Source: CAVVGZ01 sp963841845 (GTDB lineage: Bacteria > Chloroflexota > Anaerolineae > Anaerolineales > Anaerolineaceae). From it: a stretch of DNA of 64,000 nucleotides. The notes beneath the pieces are model-generated. The model saw only the letters and a program-made list of their open reading frames with translations. It did not search any database and was not told where the DNA came from. Shown here in pieces: positions 38,098 to 46,861 of this stretch. The DNA lies in assembly GCA_963841845.1 (NCBI GenBank), contig CAWJEG010000012.1, positions 186,001 to 250,000 on the forward strand, read 5' to 3'. Positions within the stretch are counted from its first letter, which is position 1; the number at the start of each line of letters is the position of its first letter. A program made the translations under genes and the position numbers.

Positions 38098-38122
38098 AAT
38101 TTCAAACTAAGGGCTTGGTTCT

Positions 38123-38157
38123 AAAACGAGATGCGAAATAATTTCACATCTCGTTTT
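38123..38157. terminator. Bidirectional terminator between GH13 and GH57 genes
   Basis: AAAACGAGATG (38123-38133) and CATCTCGTTTT (38147-38157) form a perfect 11-base stem with A and T runs on the outer sides, suiting both convergent genes. Confidence 0.75.
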
Positions 38158-38167
38158 ATCTTAATAA

Positions 38168-39586
38168 TCAAATTTGATTGGTTTCCCGATACTCTGCATT
38201 TTGAAAATGGTGCCAGAAGACAGTATCGGCACTCAATCCTGTACGCCAACTAACAGCGGATTGAAGCCATTGGGCTGCCTCCTCACTAAAATCCACATCC
38301 AGGGCTAGTTTATTTAACCAGACTGCCTGAGCGGCATAAGCCACGTTATTTAATGGTTCTATCCGATCCAGGTCATCAAAATACCATCCGCATGAGGCGA
38401 ACATCCTTTGGCGTTCATATTGGGATTGCAATAATTGGGTAAATTTTTTAACCACCTTTGGTTCCAAAGCCTTATACCCTAGCTGGATTAATAAGTCTTT
38501 CATTTTCATTTGCCGGTGCATTACTGGATAATAGCTGTGTCTTATTTCCCAGGGGTCATCCACAAATTCCTTGGCAAATTCAAAATAGGCATTATCTAAC
38601 AAACCAGCTATGTTTTTGAGTGCAATTCGTAAAGGTTTCTTCCAGGATGCGTTCGGGGTGCAGTAGCATAACCCTGACCAACGTGTAACTCCATGATGGC
38701 AGCTCCATGATGTATTTTCTTTTATTTTTATTGAACTTACTGGCGGGTGACCTTTAAGCCATAAACCGGGATAGGTGATTTTGATATCCCTATTTTCTAA
38801 TCCCTCCCCTGTCACATACGCCAGGAATTTATCTCGGAATGGCTGATGATGGCCGTACAATTCACCGTCAGAAGCAATCAGCAGGATTTCATCTTCATTC
38901 TTACGGGATTTTTGATCCAACCGGAATAAAATCTCATTTTCGATAAATTTATCTCCATTCTGAGTGATTTCAGAATTGAAACTAACCTGTCCGCTTAATA
39001 ATTGGTTATAAAAAAATACGATTATGTTTCGGTTTCCTGGCAGGGCTACGTTGTAGGCTTTTGTAGTATCTATGTCTGTCTTACTTGCCTGCCATGGGGC
39101 GAGTATCGTAAATTCAATCCCATTTTGAGCAAGGATGTCCAGGGATTCAAGATCAACCGCTGTCTCCGGCAGCCACATTCCCTGTGGTTTATGACCAAAA
39201 GTGGCAATATAATCATCAATTCCCCATCGGATCTGGGTGATTTTTTCTAAAGTTGTTGATAATGGAAGAATGGTATGGTTGTATGATTGCGCAATTGCGT
39301 TTCCAATTCCATGCATGCGAAAATTCTCATTATCATCCAAAACCACCTGGTGATATGTAACCGGATCATACTTTTCCCACCAGTGAAAGAGGGTTGGGCC
39401 TACATTGAAGCTGATGCGCTTAAAATTACCCAATTCTACATTTGGCCGGTAACACTGCTCGAATATTCTTTCATTCCAATTGCAATAAGGTGCGGCTCCT
39501 GGTTCAAGTGGAATTTCCCCGCTGACAGGATCTTCTCTTGGAGGTTGATAAAAATGACCATGGAAACAAAATGCCTTCTCACCCAT
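38168..39586 (-). CDS. GH57-family glycoside hydrolase
   Basis: 472 residues beginning KAFCFHGHFYQPPRED, the GH57 N-terminal motif. Catalytic candidates are E141 in GMWLPETAVD (nucleophile) and D240 in ASDGELYGHHQPF (acid/base), with WSCHHGVTRW further on. This arrangement is typical of the branch annotated alpha-amylase/DUF3536-like GH57; the protein is shorter than many of those (about 800 residues), lacking an extra C-terminal domain. It would cleave or rearrange alpha-1,4-glucan. It converges with the GH13 enzyme and lies just upstream of an SDR gene on the opposite side. Confidence 0.85.
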   Translation of the reverse strand: MGEKAFCFHGHFYQPPREDPVSGEIPLEPGAAPYCNWNERIFEQCYRPNVELGNFKRISFNVGPTLFHWWEKYDPVTYHQVVLDDNENFRMHGIGNAIAQSYNHTILPLSTTLEKITQIRWGIDDYIATFGHKPQGMWLPETAVDLESLDILAQNGIEFTILAPWQASKTDIDTTKAYNVALPGNRNIIVFFYNQLLSGQVSFNSEITQNGDKFIENEILFRLDQKSRKNEDEILLIASDGELYGHHQPFRDKFLAYVTGEGLENRDIKITYPGLWLKGHPPVSSIKIKENTSWSCHHGVTRWSGLCYCTPNASWKKPLRIALKNIAGLLDNAYFEFAKEFVDDPWEIRHSYYPVMHRQMKMKDLLIQLGYKALEPKVVKKFTQLLQSQYERQRMFASCGWYFDDLDRIEPLNNVAYAAQAVWLNKLALDVDFSEEAAQWLQSAVSWRTGLSADTVFWHHFQNAEYRETNQI

Positions 39587-39608
39587 AATAACAATTTTCT
39601 CCTTACAA

Positions 39609-40505
39609 TTATTTTGCCCTTAGGTATGCCAAATTTTTATAATTGAATCGAGCCGGTATGATGCCGAACTGGCGCGGCATGGAATCCGTTTCACAAATTC
39701 GGTCCGCCGCAAGGTAATCTAACCAGTAAATTGAAATCGGAAAGCGGGGATAAATCTGTTCGGCGATAAGTGAAAGAAACCTTAGATAGGGTAGATACAT
39801 AGACAGGATGGGGCGGTTCTTTTTTGTCACTTCGAGGATGATATCCACTACTTGCCGAAATGAAAAATATTCCGAACCACCCAACAGGATGGTCTGGTTT
39901 CGGGTTGTACTGTCTTGTAAAGCAAGACCGAGGCAGGTGACAAGATCCAGGATCCAGACAGGTTGGATGATGGTACTCCCATCTCCAGGAAGAACAAAAA
40001 AGAATGGGAATAGATGGATCAACCTTTTTATGGAGGATGTAAAATAGTCATTTTGCCCAAATATGACTGCGCTACGGATGATCGTATGATCTACTCCGCT
40101 GGAAATTATTGAACCTTCTGCCAGCGCTTTGGCTTTTAGAACTGGATAAGCGGATGCTTTATCTGCTCCGAGATGGCTTAGGTAAAAAATTCTATCAATC
40201 CCCGCTTCGGACACTGCCTTGGCAACCGCTGAAGTACCTTCGACATCTACAGCGTTGAGGTCAGCATGGCTGCCGAGATGTTCAGCTCCGGCAAGATGAA
40301 ATACCACATCCACTCCGCGCATGGCTGCTCTCAGCCCCCGCTCATCTTTAAAACTGCATACAGCCACTTCAACAGCGACACCAAGGGGAATTTTGGGAGA
40401 TTTCGGCGATGGTTTTAACAGGAGCCTCACCTGAAGGTTCATAGACACCAAATGGCTAACCAACGCTCTGCCAATAAAACCAGTACCGCCCGTAACAAGA
40501 ATCAT
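39609..40505 (-). CDS. NAD-dependent epimerase/dehydratase-family SDR
   Basis: 298 residues with the dinucleotide motif VTGGTGFIGRALVSHL and VVFHLAGAEHLG. The C-terminal part (LLGGSEYFSFRQVVDIILEVTKK) resembles the atypical SDR group near NDUFA9/complex I-associated proteins and NmrA-like sugar epimerases rather than true UDP-sugar epimerases; no YxxxK active site is obvious. It might bind NAD(P)H without a classical reaction. It lies 22 bases from the GH57 gene start and shares its strand, so the SDR is transcribed first and GH57 after it. Confidence 0.78.
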   Translation of the reverse strand: MILVTGGTGFIGRALVSHLVSMNLQVRLLLKPSPKSPKIPLGVAVEVAVCSFKDERGLRAAMRGVDVVFHLAGAEHLGSHADLNAVDVEGTSAVAKAVSEAGIDRIFYLSHLGADKASAYPVLKAKALAEGSIISSGVDHTIIRSAVIFGQNDYFTSSIKRLIHLFPFFFVLPGDGSTIIQPVWILDLVTCLGLALQDSTTRNQTILLGGSEYFSFRQVVDIILEVTKKNRPILSMYLPYLRFLSLIAEQIYPRFPISIYWLDYLAADRICETDSMPRQFGIIPARFNYKNLAYLRAK

Positions 40506-40610
40506 AATCAGGTAAATTATAGCAGAGGAAATGATGTCACTCGTGGCATATATCTTGCTACAAATAGACCAGATATGATTCTATATTGAATAATTAACCG
40601 GGGTGAATTT

Positions 40611-42011
40611 ATGGTCATGGAACAGATAAACAATCAAACGAGGCAAACCAGGATCGGGTTTCATTATTTTCCTGATACAAAACATTTTAGCCAGCGGGAT
40701 TTAAATAAATGGTTGCCAGAATTACAGGCATTGGGAGCTTCCTGGTTGGTGTTGAATTCTTCCATAAACAGGGCAATACCAGAATATTTTATTAATAGCC
40801 TGCTGGCGGCTGGTATTGAACCAATCATCCGGTTTGACTTACCCCTTGGAAGTTATTTTGATACGAGTGAAATTCAACCCATACTGGATGCATACGCACA
40901 CTGGGGAGTAAATGGAGTCATTTTCTTTGATAAACCCAATTCGCGCTCTTCCTGGAGTAACTCGGGATGGATGCAGCAGGATTTGGTAGAGCAATTCTTG
41001 GAACAATACCTTCCATTGGCAACCATGGCAATTGAGGTAGGATTAATTCCAATCTTTCCTCCATTGGAACCGGGCGGGAATTATTGGGATACCATATTCC
41101 TAAGGCTGGCATTAGAATCGCTTGTAAGGCGTGAGCAGAATGTCTTGCTGGAAAAACTCACCTTATCCGCTTATCCTTGGACTCATCAACATTCTTTAAA
41201 TTGGGGTGCTGGTGGGCCGGATCGCTGGCCGCAGGCAAAACCATATAATTCGCCTGACGGTGAGGAAGATCAAAGAGGATTCCGAATATTCGATTGGTAC
41301 TTATCTATTGCTCAGGCTGTTCTTGGTCGTACCTGCCCAATTCTTCTCCTGGATGCCGGTATTCCAACCGCACCGGAATATTACTTCCCGGAAACAGATA
41401 ATGAAACAATCCATGCATCAACAAATGTTTCCATAATTAAGCTGCTGTATGGCGAACAGGCTCAGGATCCCCTGGATACCCGGCTCATACTTGAACCTCT
41501 TCCAATTGAAGTGGTCTCCTGTAACTTCTGGCTGCTTGCAGCTGATTCACAATCCCCGTTTTATCCGCAAGCCTGGTATGGGGAAGATTCCATAAAATCT
41601 GACCTTATTTCAGAAACCAAGACATGCTACTTCACTGCCAGTAAAAGCATTGATAAACAGCGAATTATTCATCAGAAAGAGCAAACCGCAATCCAATCCA
41701 GGGCAATGCCGCAAAGACCAATTGCAAAAATTGGTCTACCCCAACCCATCAAACACTACTTGTTGCTGCCAAAAAATGAATGGGGCTTGACAGAATGGCA
41801 TCTTGAGTTGATCAGACCTTATGTAAAAAAATATCAACCCACAATCGGCTTTTCAATACAGGAGGCGGCATTGTCCGAACGGGTTACTGTGATTGGCAAT
41901 TCCCAAACATTTCCTGACGAAATCCTGGACAGGCTACGCCATACCGGAACGATTGTTGAAAGGATATCCGGAAATGGCACTACAATTGCAACCAAATTGG
42001 CAGAGAGGTGA
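40611..42011 (+). CDS. Unknown protein resembling a glycoside-hydrolase-like barrel, upstream of ftsZ
   Basis: 466 residues, no signal peptide. The first 300 residues look like a beta/alpha barrel: RIGFHYFPDTKHFSQRDLNKW, LGASWLVLNSS, AGIEPIIRFDLP, WGVNGVIFFDKPN, LIPIFPPLEPGG, LTLSAYPWTH, CPILLLDAGIP. This order of strands recalls GH-type barrels, but I see no firm catalytic pair. A C-terminal part (about residues 370-466) is a separate small domain. It ends three bases before the ftsZ ATG, so the two genes are surely co-transcribed and probably co-translated. ATG 40611 follows GGGGTGA; a second ATG at 40617 is possible. Confidence 0.75.
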   Translation: MVMEQINNQTRQTRIGFHYFPDTKHFSQRDLNKWLPELQALGASWLVLNSSINRAIPEYFINSLLAAGIEPIIRFDLPLGSYFDTSEIQPILDAYAHWGVNGVIFFDKPNSRSSWSNSGWMQQDLVEQFLEQYLPLATMAIEVGLIPIFPPLEPGGNYWDTIFLRLALESLVRREQNVLLEKLTLSAYPWTHQHSLNWGAGGPDRWPQAKPYNSPDGEEDQRGFRIFDWYLSIAQAVLGRTCPILLLDAGIPTAPEYYFPETDNETIHASTNVSIIKLLYGEQAQDPLDTRLILEPLPIEVVSCNFWLLAADSQSPFYPQAWYGEDSIKSDLISETKTCYFTASKSIDKQRIIHQKEQTAIQSRAMPQRPIAKIGLPQPIKHYLLLPKNEWGLTEWHLELIRPYVKKYQPTIGFSIQEAALSERVTVIGNSQTFPDEILDRLRHTGTIVERISGNGTTIATKLAER

Positions 42012-42014
42012 TCC

Positions 42015-43160
42015 ATGAATAATATTCCCTATAAAGCCGTCAAACAGTCTGTTATAACAGTAACAAAACCTGTATTAAAAGTTATTGGATTGGGCGGTGG
42101 AGGATGTAATGCCATAAACCGTATGATCGAGTTGGGGTTAACTGGTATTGAATATATTGCGGCTAATACGGATAAACAGGCATTAAGAAGTTCGCTTGCC
42201 AACACCAAAATTCAACTTGGTCCTACCATTACTCGTGGATTAGGGTCTGGTGGAGATCCAAATATTGGGGAAGCTGCTGCAGAAGAGAGTTATCGTGAAT
42301 TATCTCAAGCCCTGATAGGTGCCGATATTGTATTTTTAACAGCCGGGATGGGAGGTGGTACCGGTACTGGATCCATCCCGATTGCTACAAAAATAGCCAG
42401 ATCCCTCGATGCTGTAACGGTGGCAATCGTGACGACACCTTTCTCTTTCGAAATGGGTCGCAGGCAGAAAAACTCCCTCATTGGATTGGATAAATTAAGA
42501 CAATATTCAGATACATTGATTACCGTTCCAAACGATCGATTACTTCAAATAGCTCCATCCGATCTGCCTTTGGAAATGGCATTCCGCCTTGCAGATGATG
42601 TTCTCCGGCAAGGCATACAGGGAATTACAGAACTAATCACCCAGCCTGGATTGATCAATGTAGATTTCTCTCATATCCGCGCAATGATGCAGAACGGCGG
42701 GGGTTCCATACTCTCAATCGGTATCGGGCAGGGGGAACACAAAGCGCTCGAAGCGGTTCAAAAAGCCCTCAACCACCCTCTTCTCGATTCTATACCCCTG
42801 GATAATGCCCAAGGGATTATTTCGAATTTTAGTGGTGCCGATGACCTGACCTTTTTTGAAGTCGCCGAAGCACTGACCTACCTGCAGGAAAAAACCAATT
42901 CGCGGGCCGAAATCATACCAGGAATTTACAATGACGAACGTATGGAAGACCGCTGCCAGGTCATCCTTGTCATTACCGGTCTGGGGGCTACACCAGTAGA
43001 CCGTGCCCTCCCACACGTTTTTGAAAAAACCGATCCCATTCAAAATTCCGAAGCGAATGGAACAGCGAATCCAATTCCTGCTGGTAAACAAAATGTTGAA
43101 TTAGCGGGAACTACAATGAGTTTTGATTTACCAGCATTCCTGAGGAAAAAGGTACGCTAA
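42015..43160 (+). CDS. ftsZ: Cell division protein FtsZ
   Basis: 381 residues. GTP-binding motifs GLGGGGCNAINRM, ANTDKQAL, tubulin signature GGGTGTG (residues 113-119) and the T7-loop region NVDFSHIRAMMQNGG are all present. The C-terminus FDLPAFLRKKVR is the short peptide that binds FtsA and other partners. FtsZ polymerises to form the division ring. It is not in a dcw cluster; instead it follows an unknown barrel protein by three bases and precedes two small genes, an unusual setting. Confidence 0.92.
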   Translation: MNNIPYKAVKQSVITVTKPVLKVIGLGGGGCNAINRMIELGLTGIEYIAANTDKQALRSSLANTKIQLGPTITRGLGSGGDPNIGEAAAEESYRELSQALIGADIVFLTAGMGGGTGTGSIPIATKIARSLDAVTVAIVTTPFSFEMGRRQKNSLIGLDKLRQYSDTLITVPNDRLLQIAPSDLPLEMAFRLADDVLRQGIQGITELITQPGLINVDFSHIRAMMQNGGGSILSIGIGQGEHKALEAVQKALNHPLLDSIPLDNAQGIISNFSGADDLTFFEVAEALTYLQEKTNSRAEIIPGIYNDERMEDRCQVILVITGLGATPVDRALPHVFEKTDPIQNSEANGTANPIPAGKQNVELAGTTMSFDLPAFLRKKVR

Positions 43161-43178
43161 TTATTTACAGGAATTCCT

Positions 43179-43397
43179 ATGGATAATGGGTTAATGGAAA
43201 AAGTTTGCCATCAGGTGTATAAAAAATTTCCGGAGTTTAAAGGAACCCGGCCAAAAACAACAACCTATTCTGCTGATTCGTGGTTGTTGATCTTTGAGAA
43301 GCCGGCAAAAACCGCAAATGGAAAAACCCTCCATCAAACTGTGAGAGTTGTAGCGGACAAAAATGGCACAATCAAAAAGATGACCACTTCGCGTTAG
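43179..43397 (+). CDS. Small hypothetical protein, 72 residues
   Basis: ATG behind ACAGGA, 18 bases after ftsZ. The protein (MDNGLMEKVCHQVYKKFPEF...) is basic, with a predicted helix then a beta hairpin (SWLLIFEKPAKTANGKTLHQTVRVV). I do not recognise it, but its composition and context look coding. Confidence 0.6.
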   Translation: MDNGLMEKVCHQVYKKFPEFKGTRPKTTTYSADSWLLIFEKPAKTANGKTLHQTVRVVADKNGTIKKMTTSR

Positions 43398-43420
43398 ATT
43401 TTAGAAACGATGAGGAAATC

Positions 43421-43552
43421 ATGAAGCTTTCGCTTACAAATAAAATTGAAATCGCCCTGCTGGATTGTTTTATCAAGACAATCCACCAGCTTCAATGGGC
43501 GAAATCTCAAATTGGCCGGTTATCCAGACGAAGAGATTTGATTTATCCATAA
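43421..43552 (+). CDS. Possible small protein, 43 residues
   Basis: ATG behind GATGAGGAAATC, 23 bases after the previous gene; the peptide MKLSLTNKIEIALLDCFIKT... is helical and ends basic (RLSRRRDLIYP). Short length keeps the call tentative. Confidence 0.35.
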   Translation: MKLSLTNKIEIALLDCFIKTIHQLQWAKSQIGRLSRRRDLIYP

Positions 43553-43642
43553 ATAATATTGGTGGGTATTTACAAACACCGCATAGTAAGGAAAACATCT
43601 AACCCAAAAACTTCAATATCTGAATGAAATTGGGGAAATCTG

Positions 43643-43672
43643 AAAACCACCTTTCTTATTTAAGGAAGGTGG
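43643..43672 (-). terminator. Terminator of the tat operon
   Basis: On the minus strand CCACCTTCCTTAAATAAG followed by AAAGGTGG forms a hairpin and is followed by TTTT, about 50 bases after the tatB stop. Confidence 0.6.
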
Positions 43673-43724
43673 AATTTATAATTTGTAATAATGTCAGTAA
43701 TCTAATATTCTGGAGGACGGATGA

Positions 43725-44189
43725 TTATTCAGGCGGGGGCTGGGGTTCTTCCCCTGAAGATTCAACAACGGTCGGGTGATTTGATTTGGATTCCTCTTCA
43801 GAATCTTTTTTCCCTTTTTCTTCAAGGATGGACCTTTTTTTTAAGTATTCCAGATTTGCCAGATTGGCAGCCTGCCTGATTTTATTATCCATTTCCCTTG
43901 CAGCCTGGTCCAGCTCTTGGATATTTGTTTCTCTATGTATCTCCCGGTTTAATTCATTGATTTCCTTCAAACTTTCCTCGAGACCTGCCTCGCGGACAAT
44001 TTTTGTTGGCAAATCCCGCAGTTCTCGTGAAGTATCCATTATGGAGGTCCAATAAGGTGATCTTACCATGCGGTAAATCCACTTTCCAAGAGACCGGGTA
44101 GTAGTGGTCATACGTTCAGGACCTAAAAGGAGAAGAGCAATGATGAATATTACTACAAGCTCTAAAGGACCTACATTAAATAATTCCAT
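43725..44189 (-). CDS. tatB: Sec-independent translocase protein TatB
   Basis: 154 residues. A short N-terminal membrane helix (VGPLELVVIFIIALLLLGPERM) begins MELFNVGPLEL, with the conserved Glu and the FGP-like hinge (LLGPERM), followed by a long charged amphipathic region predicted as a helix (REAGLEESLKEINELNREI) and an acidic Pro-rich end. The length and the long helix make it TatB rather than TatA. It works with TatC in twin-arginine signal recognition. Third gene of tatC-tatA-tatB. Confidence 0.88.
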   Translation of the reverse strand: MELFNVGPLELVVIFIIALLLLGPERMTTTTRSLGKWIYRMVRSPYWTSIMDTSRELRDLPTKIVREAGLEESLKEINELNREIHRETNIQELDQAAREMDNKIRQAANLANLEYLKKRSILEEKGKKDSEEESKSNHPTVVESSGEEPQPPPE

Positions 44190-44231
44190 AGGTTAGTGGG
44201 AAGAAAGATTCATAAAAGATCGGCGGATGAC

Positions 44232-44429
44232 CTATTCTTCTTTGGTTTGCTGTTCTTCTATTCCTTCCTCGTCTTTCTCTTCATTTCCTTTTAGACCTTC
44301 TCGAAATGAACGGATACCGGTTCCCAATTCTCCGGCAATTTTTCCAATGCGGCCAATTCCAAACAACAAAACAACAATCATCAAAATGATGACCAGTTCG
44401 GGGACACCCAATCGAAAAGGCATTGTCAT
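44232..44429 (-). CDS. tatA: Sec-independent translocase protein TatA
   Basis: 65 residues: one N-terminal membrane helix (LGVPELVIILMIVVLLFGIGRI), the FG hinge, then an amphipathic helix (GKIAGELGTGIRSFREGLKG) and an acidic tail. These are the TatA marks. TatA oligomers form the conduit for folded Tat substrates. Placed between tatC and tatB. Confidence 0.92.
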   Translation of the reverse strand: MTMPFRLGVPELVIILMIVVLLFGIGRIGKIAGELGTGIRSFREGLKGNEEKDEEGIEEQQTKEE

Positions 44430-44475
44430 TTACTCCTTATTTTTGATTATAAATGATAACTATAAGAATAAGAGC

Positions 44476-45171
44476 CTATGCAAGAAACGCTAATAAGATG
44501 CTAACAAGGTAAAGGAAGGTTAATGGGAGCATCAACAAACCCATATTAATTGGATCTACAGTCGGGCTTACCAAAGCAGCAAGGACCGCGATAATAACTA
44601 TCGCAATTCTCCACTGGCTTGCGAGAGTCTTTGCTGAGATCAATTTAAATTTTGCAAGGATAAATACCACAAGGGGCGCTTCAAAACTGATGCCAATCCA
44701 AAAAACAAGGTTAGTAACAAAGTTCATATAATTGGACAACCGGGGTACTGTGGGTATTCCCAGGAATCCTACCAGGAATGGTACCGCCGTCGGAAGCATG
44801 AAATAATACGCAAAGGCAGCCCCTGAAAGAAAGAGCAAGGTTGCAAATGGTACGGATAGAAGGATCCATCTTTTTTCTATTTTTGTTAATCCCGGTAGGA
44901 TAAATGCTAACAACTGGTAGAAAACAATCGGGAAGGCAATGATAAAACCGGATAATAGGGACACCCGCATATAAACGCTGATATTTTCGGTCATCTCGAT
45001 GGATTGCAGCTGCTCCATCCCACCAATTGGCACAGTTAAGAACTCAATAATCCTTTCAGTCATGGCAAAACTGATAATTGTGCAAACGAAAATTGCTCCA
45101 ACTGCTTTGAGCAACCTTGTCCGCAGTTCACCAAAATGGTCCAAATAACTCATTGTCTTTTCAGTGCTCAT
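44476..45171 (-). CDS. tatC: Sec-independent translocase protein TatC
   Basis: 231 residues, six membrane segments. The N-terminal MSYLDHFGELRTRLLKA carries the conserved HLxELRxRL motif with Glu that contacts the RR signal; FRVSLLSGFIIAFP-like (YMRVSLLSGFIIAFPIVFYQ), the FAYYFMLP loop and SPTVDPINM late loop are typical. First gene of the operon. The L,D-transpeptidase at 20955 is a likely Tat client in this window. Confidence 0.93.
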   Translation of the reverse strand: MSTEKTMSYLDHFGELRTRLLKAVGAIFVCTIISFAMTERIIEFLTVPIGGMEQLQSIEMTENISVYMRVSLLSGFIIAFPIVFYQLLAFILPGLTKIEKRWILLSVPFATLLFLSGAAFAYYFMLPTAVPFLVGFLGIPTVPRLSNYMNFVTNLVFWIGISFEAPLVVFILAKFKLISAKTLASQWRIAIVIIAVLAALVSPTVDPINMGLLMLPLTFLYLVSILLAFLA

Positions 45172-45358
45172 TTTTCAACCAGTCCAAAAGGATATATAGA
45201 TTATAAATCATCCGGAGATGTCACAGATTTACCAATTGTGAACAGATATAATTACTAATGCCGGACTTGCTTTAGCATGTTGTCGACCGGAGTTCATAAT
45301 ATTTTCCATAATAAATTGGATTTCTATAGCGTTTGAATCATCTCTCCCTGGGAAAAGA

Positions 45359-46501
45359 TTGAAAAATAAACTATTTGAGTTGGCAGTCTTATTTTCACGA
45401 ATTAGCTTTACCTCTTTCGGAGGACCGGCTGCCCACAATTCTCTAATGCATTTCGAATTTGTCCAAAAACGAAAATGGCTGGACGAACAACAATTCCTGG
45501 ACTTGATGGGTGCTGCCAACCTTATTCCGGGACCAAATTCAACTGAACTTGCGATGCATATTGGTTACGTCCGCGCTGGATGGCGAGGATTTCTTATTGC
45601 TGGATGCTGTTTCATCCTGCCTGCCATGAGTCTGACCATCATGCTTACCTATTTTTACAAAAATTTTGGTACACTACTAATTGCTGAACAGATCCTCTAT
45701 GCTATAAAACCGGTAATCATTGCAATCATCCTCAAAGCGATAATATCTCTGGGGAAAAGTGTTTTTAAAAGCCCCCAAGAAATCATCATTGCCGCTGCTG
45801 CACTGGGAATGTACCTCCTGGGGGTGAATGAAATCCTGATCCTCCTGGCGTGCGGTCTGATGATGACAGTCCTGAGGAAACTGCAGTTATTAAATTCTTC
45901 ATGGACAGCAATGGTATTTCTTCCTGGATTTCTTGTTTATCCATTGTTCCATTTTATCCAATCTGGAGAGCAGCCTTATCTTCCTTCCACATTGTTTCTT
46001 AGTTTCTTAAAGATTGGATCGGTTCTATATGGAAGCGGGTATGTATTACTGGCTTTCCTGGAGGGCGAATTTGTTAAACGCTTAGGCTGGTTAACCTATG
46101 CGCAGATGGTAGATGTCATTGCAATTGGGCAGGTAACCCCCGGTCCTTTATTCACTACTGCCACCAGTATTGGCTATCTCCTGGATGGGGTCAATGGTGC
46201 AATTCTGGCGACCACCGGGATATTCCTGCCCGCATTTATTTTTGTTGCCATTTCGTTTCCCCTAATCCCCCTCATGCGCAGGTCAATATGGACTTCTGCT
46301 TTCCTGAATGGTGTAAATGCATCCGCCCTGGCATTAATGGTTGGAGTGAGTATTAAACTGGCGCGTGTATCATTTGTTGATCCGTTTACCATCGTCCTTG
46401 GATTGGTGGCTGCCGTCCTGGTTTTTCGTACCAAAGTTAATCCCACCTGGTTGATCCTTGGAGGAGCTTTGATTGGTGGTCTTAAAGGACTAATTGGATA
46501 G
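45359..46501 (+). CDS. chrA: Chromate transporter ChrA family
   Basis: 380 residues with a TTG start behind GGGAAAAG. Two homologous halves: FSRISFTSFGGPAAHNSLMHFEFVQKRKWLD...GAANLIPGPNSTELAMHIGYVRAGWRG, and FLKIGSVLYGSGYVLLAFLEGEFV...VDVIAIGQVTPGPLFTTATSIGY, the CHR-domain motifs (FGGPxAH and QxxPGP). It would export chromate or a related anion by proton antiport. Divergent from tatC. No regulator nearby. Confidence 0.88.
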   Translation: MKNKLFELAVLFSRISFTSFGGPAAHNSLMHFEFVQKRKWLDEQQFLDLMGAANLIPGPNSTELAMHIGYVRAGWRGFLIAGCCFILPAMSLTIMLTYFYKNFGTLLIAEQILYAIKPVIIAIILKAIISLGKSVFKSPQEIIIAAAALGMYLLGVNEILILLACGLMMTVLRKLQLLNSSWTAMVFLPGFLVYPLFHFIQSGEQPYLPSTLFLSFLKIGSVLYGSGYVLLAFLEGEFVKRLGWLTYAQMVDVIAIGQVTPGPLFTTATSIGYLLDGVNGAILATTGIFLPAFIFVAISFPLIPLMRRSIWTSAFLNGVNASALALMVGVSIKLARVSFVDPFTIVLGLVAAVLVFRTKVNPTWLILGGALIGGLKGLIG

Positions 46502-46861
46502 AAATCGGTGCTGGTGGGGTGTACCATATGGAGGATCGCAAGGTAAAATTTCCATAGATTCTCAAAATAACTCACTCATACATTGGAGAAACTCAACCCG
46601 GAAAAATATAATGGAGTGATTTTTCTTTAGATGAAAATGTTGGATTCAAAACCAGGATAAAATATAAAAACCACCAAATAGCTCTACAGTTAATCAATGG
46701 CAATTGACAGATATGGATAAAAACCCTAAGATATTCAACCAGGATTAATTTATCTGGCTGGAATTGTATTCAATCGATTTTCATGTGAGATTATCAAACC
46801 ATCCGGGACAAAATAGTAATAATCTTCTCCTCACCCCGTGAATAAAACCTAAGGAAATAAC
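46502..46861. other. Intergenic region before the mevalonate operon
   Basis: Contains the promoter described separately and an AT-rich leader of about 120 bases; I see no other gene or hairpin of note. Confidence 0.5.
46704..46732 (+). promoter_or_regulatory. Promoter candidate of the UbiD-aconitase X operon
   Basis: A perfect -35 TTGACA (46704-46709) and -10 TAAGAT (46727-46732) are 17 bases apart, giving a leader of about 120 bases before the first ATG. Confidence 0.5.
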
